DNA from: Desmodesmus armatus
Lineage: Eukaryota; Chlorophyta; Chlorophyceae; Sphaeropleales; Scenedesmaceae
DNA length: 64,000 nucleotides
Reading direction: 5' to 3'
Assembly (NCBI GenBank): GCA_007449985.2
Contig: VIIQ02000161.1
Span: 141,783-205,782 of the forward strand
The first letter of the stretch is position 1. Each line of letters begins with the position of its first letter. A model generated the notes under the pieces. That model had not been told where the DNA came from. It made no database searches and saw only the letters and a list, made by a program, of their open reading frames with translations. Below, piece by piece: positions 56,330 to 64,000 of the stretch. Both the position numbers and the translations under genes were made by a program.

Positions 56330-59300
56330 CCAGAACTGCGGCCCAGCTGCTGCACTCGGCTGCTGACACCCCACCAGTGGCACTGCTTGCCGCTGCAGCC
56401 GCAGCCGACACTGCACCGCCTGCCGCACACATGCAGCGGCCGATCAGCGACACAAACGGCGCCGCAGCACTGTTGCGCAAGCTACTGGTGCTGCTAGTGC
56501 TGCTGCTTGACGTGGTGGCGGCGAGGGTGACTGCCCTGCCTAGCCGGACAGCTGCCCCTGCTGCACTGCCGATGATCGCCACGCTGTCCCTGAACTGCCA
56601 AGGGCCAGACAGCCCCTTGGCTTTTGGCCCAAAGTTGTAGCCAAAGTTGGTGCTGAACCAGCCAAGTGAGCTGCCTCCGATCCTGGGGCTGCTGCCGGGT
56701 GCGGGTGCAGGAACGCCACTTGTAGCTGCCACACTGACTGCACCAGTGCTGAGGCTGGCGGCATACTTGGTGACAGTTACGAGCAGTGCATGCAGCTGCG
56801 CCTGCAGCTGCCGGCTGGAGCTGGCAGCTGTGGCCAGACTGCTGGGGGGTAGGTCATGGCTGCTGGAGGATGGGAGGGAGGCATCTGCAGGAGGCAGTGC
56901 CAGGCTGGACAGCACTGCAGGCACGTCTTGCAGCAGCACAGCCCGCAACAGCGGTGTCACGTACCTGCACAGCAGTGCCGCCACACAAAGCACCGGCAGC
57001 ATAGAGCCACATGGAGTGACACAACAGCACTGCTGGACTAGCTGCTCCCAGCCCAACAAACCTTTCACCCAACACTGTTGCTGAGCACGCAAAACCGTGG
57101 GCCACTTGAGTTAGAAGATACCAGAGCGGTTTTCGAAAGTGCCCAGTCCCAGTTCTGCTGCAGTGACTGACAGTCGGTGCCACGGGCCTGCGGCGTGTTG
57201 TGTGCATGAGGCAATTTCCCTCCATACCTCTCTGCCCAGTCTGCCCTCAGTGCCGCCTCCAGAACCCTAGTAGTCAGCAGGGGTTGCTCTTGCATCACAT
57301 CAGCCTAGCTCGCCCGACCAGCTGCAGGCACAAACACCACAGGGTGATGAACCAGAGGGCGACACAGGTTGGCGGGAGCCGCTCTGTGTGAACTGCTTAC
57401 ATTGTCAGTGATTATTGGATGTCAGCATCAGGTGGCAAGGGCTGGTCTGACCAACAAGCCTCGGATGCACTGAGTGCACTGCACCCGGTTTAATGCACTC
57501 AGGTTGTTATGCACCGGGTGCATCATGCAAGTTGCATACCAACCTGCCCGAGGGCTTCTGGCTGGCTGTGCAATGCCGTTCAGCACAATGGCTTGGAACC
57601 AATGCCTGGCCCTGCATTGTGTCGACATTGCTGCAGTGGTTGGTGGCTGTGGATTACCAAAGCGGTGTATGTGAGCTCAGCCCGCTGTGTACCAAGGAGG
57701 TGTAGCACACACCTGAGGCTGCCAGCGTCAGCAGCTGCTGTGTCAGCTGCCCACTTGTCAGGTTGCTGGGGGACAGCACTTGCTCGGCAGCCTGCACCTC
57801 GGATGGCAGCTGGGCAAGGTGGCAGCCCGGCAGCAGCACTGGCGCCAGCAGCACCACCGCATCCTGCAGCACAGGGTGAATCAAGTCCTGTAAGGCTGGG
57901 TCATCAAGGTGGTTGGGGCCAGAGTGCCAGGCAGGGCCCGCAGACCAGCGTTTGGTGAAGTTGCTGAAAGCAGACAAGCCTTTCTGGGCAACAAAGCTGT
58001 CTTGCAATATGTCTTGCAGGCGGCACATAGCTTGGAGCATGAGGTCAATTGCGATATCTTCGCGGCGGACGTTGTTGCTGGCCAGCACGCACAACTCCAC
58101 AAGCGTCAGCAGCAGCACCTGTGTCGGCATTCTGCGCGAGCAGCAGTGCAGTCAATGATGTGTATACGTGAATGTGAGTGCAGGAGGTGATATTGTACGC
58201 CTTTCTTGCTCCCCAACACTCAAGAGCCTCATCACCATGCATGAATGCCTCAGGCAGAGGCCCTGGCAGTGCCACTGCATTTATGCGCACAACATGGTGA
58301 GCAATCAGCGTGCCTGCAAATCTGTCGCTGCGCGTCATAGATGAGAATTCGCAGCATTCACAGCAAACATGGATGTTGATTGTTGTGCTATCGGCCATAT
58401 TTGAGCACCTAGGTCAGAGTGGTATTGTGCATGATGCTTGGCTGTGTGAATTCACTGTACGCGACGCACATTCGTGATGGTGCTGAGTAGTGTGGGCAAC
58501 AATGACGAAGTACGTGCAGCATAGCTGTGCACAGCTTAGCACAGCACAGCAACGCACGCCAATAACTCACGCAAGCACGTTGGGTCTTGGATCACTCGGA
58601 GTCCCCACGAACTGGACCTCAGCGGCAAACTGCGTGTTCTTGAAAGCAGCACGGTCGTACATCCCACACAGGACAGCAAGTAACCCTGCAACAGCAAAAT
58701 ATGCCATCATCCTCAGGCATGTCTTCTTGTTGTCACTTTCAATTGAATCACAGGTAGGTTCTGGGCAAGGGTGGCATCAACGCCAAGGACTGACGCAGAA
58801 GACAGAAGCGCGTCCGAGATGCTTTTGGTTGCTCAAAACATGACACATGGCTGTGATTTCCAAGCAGCAGCATGCAGCATAAGTGGGGGCCAACTTGCCC
58901 CTGGATGATCCAGTCAGGGTGGCTGGCCCTGACTAGCTGTCAGGGCCAGCTGCACTCAGTATTACTACCTATTGGACATCATGCTCACCTGCAACCCCAT
59001 GATTGACCACGGTGCCGATGTCATAAGTGCTGAGCCACAGCCTACTGAATCCGGGCAGGGGCGTCGAGCCAGGTGCGGTCACAGCCTGAAACAGCTCGTT
59101 ACCTGCAGGACAGCAATGGCCACTGCAACAGTAAGGAGCTAGCAGTCACTGTGCCTGGGAAGCACAATCACACTTTCTCAACAACGATGTGCCTGCGGCA
59201 CACCGGTGAGGTACTGCTGGGGGTGGCTCGATGCGCGCAGGATGTGCTCGTGCGCGCATGGGGACAGGCCCTGATTCAGTTGCCCTCAGTAGGCCCTGTC

Positions 59301-62300
59301 TTCAGACCTACAGCAGCCATGCAGCCAACATGGTGGCTTCCAGTACTGCTGCTGTGGATGGCTGTCGGGTTGGTCTGCAAATCTGGCAAATATCTGGCAA
59401 ATACATGTGTGCGTGTAGTGCGTGACACTGAAGGCACAGACATGGCATGTCGACCTGATCCATCAAGCCACTACCTACCCCCTAGCAGCAGGTAGTCCAG
59501 CCCAATCGCACGGCCCAGGGCAATGTGGTGTGGAGGCACCTGCCGAGCAGAGAACAGCAACATGTGGGGACTTCACGCGAAGTGTACTGCACGCTAGCCT
59601 ACCGAGGGTTGCGGCATCCACAGGATGGCACCCCTGGTGGAAACTGCTGTCTCATCGCGGTTACAAAAGCAAGTTCAACTATTGCCTGATATCTAAGGGA
59701 CATGTGTCCGTGCCAACCCCCTCCTCACAAGCAGCCTTGTTGGGCTGGCTGATTCAAAGCAGTCAAAGGCCGCGGGTTGCGCACCAACACGAGACTGCAT
59801 GTCTGAGCACAGGTGCTGCACGCCAACAGTGAACTGCACAGCATGTTGCAGGACAGGCCCACCCGCGCATGCTTCCTGCTGTGCGTCTTGTCTGGGTTTG
59901 CTGTGCCCTCGATTGGCCGGCCGCTGCGTGAGGTGCGTGGTGCAGCTGCAGCAGCCTTGCCCGCTTGAGCGTCATACAGCTTTTTCGCCTCGACAAAGAG
60001 CACAGTCTGCACCAGCTGCAGGATATCAGGGGATTCCAGCACCTGGCCTGTCGAGCTGTCCACTGCACAAGGGCACAGGATAGACAAGATGGAAGGTGCC
60101 AAGTTCGCAGTATTAGTCAGTAACAGCACAGGCGCACCAGCGCACTACGACACGAGGATGCAGTGTGCTCTAAAGCCATGGTGGCGGCTTGGCAGGTGAT
60201 TTTAATCGCCTTCATGTTGACCTGAGAGACTGGGGTGCGTTAGTAGGCTCTCAAGGCACCCTCTAGAGCCCCTGGCTTGCTGCCTAGTGCTGAGGTTGGG
60301 ACTCTGTGACCAATGGCTGTACTGTACTGTACTGTACTGTACTGTACTGTACTGTACTGTACTCTACTGTACTGCATCACATGTTCCTCAGCAATCTTGG
60401 ACAAGCAGACCAGCTGTAAACAGTGAAATCTACAGACATCCTGAGGAGGCACGTTCTGCAAATGTGCTGCACGTGTGAGGTGCCACCTCAGGCCACCTCA
60501 AGTTGCAGCATGCCGGTGGTAGCTGAGTTGGAACGTGAACAGCTTGAACTTGAAAATGCAGTGTGGACTCACACAGAAGTTCTGACCAGAGGTCAGCCTC
60601 ACTCACTGAATGCAGCTTGGGTCTGAGACGACTCCGTGCCCGTGTGGATGCATGTCTGTATGCGGTCGTAGGCATTGCTGCAGCATGAGCACAATAAGCC
60701 TGCCACACGCAGTGACTGTGCCGCTACGCCTGCAGCCATGATCCAGCCGGCCTTGTCATTGAGCAAGGCAGCCTCTGCCAGAGTGTGACAACAACGCCGG
60801 GCAGAGGGCAGGCAGACACAGGGGTGTGAGCAGCACAAAACGCACATCGAACCGGCGGTTGCCAGTGGCACCATGGATGCATCACGAGCTCGTCGGGCAC
60901 CTTGCCATGGTTTAGCTACGGCAAGTACAACTACTGTACTACTACTGTAAGTACTACTGCTACTGTACGTAGGCTGGCTACTACCGTAGGGCCGACGGTG
61001 GGAGGCCTATGACTACATGTCAAACCACCGGCAGTTTGCGTCAATACCACACGTCTGATAAGAAGGGACCTTACAGTCACTGTCACACCATCAACGTGAT
61101 ATCCCAGCAACGATGTTCCACGCAAGCGGATGTAAGTGACACTACCACTCACCTGCCTCAAAATTGATGTTGTGGGGACCAAAGGTGCTAGTGACATGGT
61201 AGCCATGCACACGGCCTGTGCTGCTGAAGACCGCTGCTGCATCAGGGCCTGCGTAGCGCTGCAGGCACGTTGCAGAGAGCTTAGCGCCGGGCAGCAGCAG
61301 GGGCTTCAGCGGACTGCTGCCGTCGAGGCTCAGCACGAGCTCATTCGCCTCTGGTACTGTCTTGAAGATGTCTGTCCATACCTGCCGGTAAGATGACATG
61401 TCACAAGGGCGTCATTTGCAGCATGTCGCGATCAGCATGCAGATATACCATGTAGGATGCTGACCTTCAAAGGCATGGCGTCTGCAATTGAGGTTGCTCG
61501 TCACAATCAGCTGTTGGTCAACTATGCATGGCAGCTGCCAGCAGCAGTGCAGTGCACTGCAACAATGCGTCTGAGAGCTACTGGCGGTGGTCACACATGA
61601 CTAGAAACCCGGTGACAGCCACAGGCACAGGGAGCTGCGCAGTAAGGCCCCAGGGGCTTCCAACCCTCACCTGCAACAGAGTGCTGAGGTACTGTGTGAA
61701 GACCCAGTACAGCGCCGCATCAGGCTGGCTTGTCAGTGCAGTGCTGGCACGGCCGCAGGCTGCCGCCAGCACAGCAATCAACCCTGCACGGTTTGGGGTG
61801 AGGTGCAAATCATCTGCGGGCTCCCGGGGCAACGGCGGTACATGTATCTTGGCAATGACAGTAGATATATCAGCACAGTCGTGCCTGCCCCCCCCCCCCC
61901 ATCAAAAGCCCTTTGACGGGACAGCTGTTCTCAGTTGCGTGTGCATGGCCTAAACTTTTTATTGAATGATGTTGTACACGTAGGAAGCGTATGGATTCAA
62001 CTCCCATGCGAGTGGTCCGGGCACTGGGCGCCTCCTGGGTAAGAAGGGTGTTGGGCGTCTCTCTTCGGTGTTAGACTAGTCCTTGGGCTTCCGGCAGCCT
62101 CGGCTGTTGTGTGTGTGGCCAGCCGGTGGCGGCCCCCATCGAACCTACTAGGTTGGTAGTACCAAAAACAATACTGTACATAGTATGATAGGCACAGCTG
62201 CCAACTATCCCCACCGTCCGACACGCCCTGGCCCAAGGCATGTAGGATACATGCTCTGAGAAGAAGCATGACCTGTTTCAGGGACAAACTGCCACTGAAC

Positions 62301-63054
62301 CACCAGGGAGACAGCCCAGATGCATAGGAGCAGCAGGGTGCACTGCAACCACTGGTGTAGCACACACACCTGATGACTGCAGCGCGGGGAGCACAGGTGC
62401 ACATGAGCATCCGTTGCCATGGCGGTCATGTCGCGATCGCTTGGATTTGAGCAGACTTGAGATGCCGTTCAGCAGCAGTGATGCTGTGTTGAGCATGACA
62501 GCGTTGCATGGCTGTGTCCAGTCCTGCCCTTGTGGCAGGCAGTTGTCCAAGAGCGGTGCAGCCGTTGTGGTGACTGCTTTGATCAGGTGTAGGTCTTGGA
62601 GGTCAGTGAACTGTGGCTGGCCGCACCGATACCACTGTACACACTTGTGCTGAATGTCCTCTGCAATGACCTGCACATGCGCGGTCAAAAACACAGGTGG
62701 CTCACTATCTCATAGGCCAAGACCTATCACGATGAGCTAGGTTATGACCTAGGATTTGATGATGAATTGATGACCCTATAGCTAGCTAGCAGTGCTCTTC
62801 CCCCCCCAGGCGTTCTTCATCGGAGGTGATGTCTGAGCTGGCTTGCACTGCAAGTTGCAGTCTGCAACCCCCGGGGGGAATTCCGGGGGGTTGCACAGAT
62901 GCCCAGCAACCGTCCCACCCGCACTTGCCTGCTGCTCGAAAGGGTCTGTGGTGCGAGCCAGCTTCCGTGTCGAAGTCATGAGAGCCTTTTCCCATTTACC
63001 GACTGGTAGCACAGCTTGGGCAGTGAGATATGGACCCCTGCTGGTGCTGGCCAT
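56330..63054 (-). CDS. MYND-finger protein, 5' part (large multi-exon gene)
   Basis: Thirteen exons join in phase: 63054-62929, 62670-62370, 61813-61671, 61381-61153, 60774-60607, 60062-59863, 59539-59479, 59102-58989, 58685-58571, 58321-58168, 58118-57713, 57288-57228 and 56964-56330, about 904 codons. No domain other than the distant MYND finger was recognised. Helical stretches recur (VWTDIFKTVPEANELVLSLD, DILQLVQTVLFVEAKKLYDA, VLLLTLVELCVLASNNVRRE, YVTPLLRAVLLQDVPAVLSS), as in the long helical N-terminal regions of algal MYND proteins. The first donor is GC (GCAAGT). The intron 58119-58167 is only 49 nt, so a one-base error there is an alternative. The 56964-56330 exon ends at a GTGAGC donor just before the retroelement. 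The gene presumably continued into the exon at 49281-48911. Confidence 0.62.
60316..60374. repeat. (TACTG)n pentanucleotide microsatellite
   Basis: About eleven TACTG units lie in an intron of the MYND-finger gene, with one interrupted unit near 60363. A looser ACTACTGTA-rich patch lies at 60930-60968. Confidence 0.85.
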
Positions 63055-63850
63055 GCTGGCAGGCACCTATGATGAGGACCCTGCCGCACGGTGGTGCTCA
63101 AAGGAACTACGTGGGTGAACTGTGTCTACTTGATGATGTTGTGGGGCGGGGTTGCAATTGAAGCTTGAGCAGCTTGAATCACCTGTAGCTGGATCAGCTG
63201 GCTTGGGATCACGGTCGACACACCAAACTTGTTTTGAACAATAATTTTAATCTTTACAATCGCTATGAACATGCGATCACGGGTGTTGTGAGTCACAACA
63301 ATACCCTTACTAAACCTTGGAATGAGATCACCTTCAAGGACTGCCTGGCCTGATTCAGCTTGGGCTGTACATGCTCGGGTGTGCGTTTGTGAAACAATGA
63401 TGGAAATGGTAAGAACTCAACATTAATCAGAAGTACACCGCCATCAACACAGTCACCGCTGGGCAGAGAACCTTGCACCTGTGGCTTGACACCAGGTCAG
63501 GCACCAGATGACTGGGCCCAGTTCAAGTCAGAAAGCAACCTTCTGTAACTCAGTTCAGTTGTCAATTCGGGCATGTAGTCAGCTATGATGCAGTCTGGTG
63601 CGATCACCCGTGTCTGATCTGCAAAACTCGGACCAATGCAACAGACTGTGAAAATGATATCAAAAAACCAGTGTGAAGAAAAACCATCATGACCGAAATC
63701 CCTTGGTGAAATGTGCACGCTTCTCTGACTGCCTGCTGTCTGCACACAACAGCAGCAGCCCACTGCACTCTGGGGCAGGTGTGCTTCGTGAAAATAGCGT
63801 GCATCACAAGGTATCTTGACGGTATCACAATCTCCCGGAGCTGCAGCAGC
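63055..63850. promoter_or_regulatory. Divergent intergenic region at the right end
   Basis: About 800 nt lie between the start of the MYND-finger gene (minus) and the start of the last plus-strand gene. The part from 63180 to 63700 is richer in A and T than the genes. No named promoter element or gene was recognised. Confidence 0.4.
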
Positions 63851-63940
63851 ATGGCATCAGACCAGAAGCTGCAGAAGAAGGTGGTGGCAGCTGCAGCTGC
63901 TGCTCTGGCCAAAGCAGACGGCCCAATGAAACCCGCCAAG
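63851..63940 (+). CDS. First exon of an unidentified gene (continues past the right edge search area)
   Basis: An ATG at 63851 opens thirty codons reading MASDQKLQKKVVAAAAAALA, then KADGPMKPAK, and ending at a GTGTGT donor. The Lys/Ala composition looks like a genuine protein N-terminus, but it is too short to name. The next exon is not within the last 60 nt. Confidence 0.45.
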
Positions 63941-64000
63941 GTGTGTCAGGCCAAATGCATCTTTCGATACGTCGTCTTTCATGTCTGCACATCGAGGGCT

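Noticed and set aside
1..64000. tRNA, rRNA or CRISPR features
   Set aside because: I looked by eye for cloverleaf-type GTTCGA boxes, conserved rRNA blocks and regularly spaced direct repeats with unique spacers and saw none. A covariance-model scan would be needed to exclude small RNAs.

Overview
This is a nuclear window from a eukaryote, most likely a chlorophycean green alga. Genes are split into short exons by GT-AG introns of about 50-350 nt. Proteins carry long runs of Ala, Gln, Ser and Gly written with GCA/CAG/AGC codons. The families fit: PRP19, the BCNT/SWC5 subunit, importin-11, UMP1, multi-Kazal proteins and MYND-finger proteins typical of chlorophytes. The genus cannot be fixed from the sequence alone. 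All exon models were built by hand from splice sites, reading phase and remembered family features. No alignment was run.

Layout. Left edge: the first exon of an F-box/LRR-like gene (minus), then PRP19 (minus, 10 exons). A divergent intergenic region leads to plus-strand SWC5/BCNT and importin-11 (15 exons). At 18-23.5 kb lies a secreted protein of about 13 Kazal-like modules, with a near-perfect 48-bp inverted repeat in one intron. A BTB gene follows (25.4-27.4 kb). From 34.6 to 28.5 kb on the minus strand is a two-lobed retropepsin-like protein with degenerate catalytic motifs; one 2.4-kb intron holds a higher-order tandem repeat. Two more F-box/LRR-like paralogues lie at 35.2-37.8 and 39.2-41.6 kb. 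A DUF1232 membrane protein (minus) and UMP1 (plus) share a short divergent promoter at 45.3-45.7 kb.

The right quarter is one large minus-strand MYND-finger gene (63.05 to 48.91 kb). It is split by a plus-strand Ty3/Gypsy-type retrotransposon (about 49.3-56.3 kb) with gag-pro and pol (RT, RNase H, a PHD finger, integrase). No 5' LTR was found. The first exon of an unidentified plus-strand gene starts at 63,851.

Two themes cut across the window. First, several otherwise well-conserved genes (PRP19 twice, the BTB gene, the aspartic-protease-like gene, both internal F-box genes) and the retroelement carry single-base frame breaks, mostly in short homopolymers. Long genes such as importin-11 and the Kazal gene have none. 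This looks more like residual consensus error than decay, but needs reads. Second, a 32-39 nt repeat occurs three times, and two copies sit between 17-18 bp direct duplications. That pattern suggests either a very small insertion element or templated repair insertions, and it is the least expected signal here.
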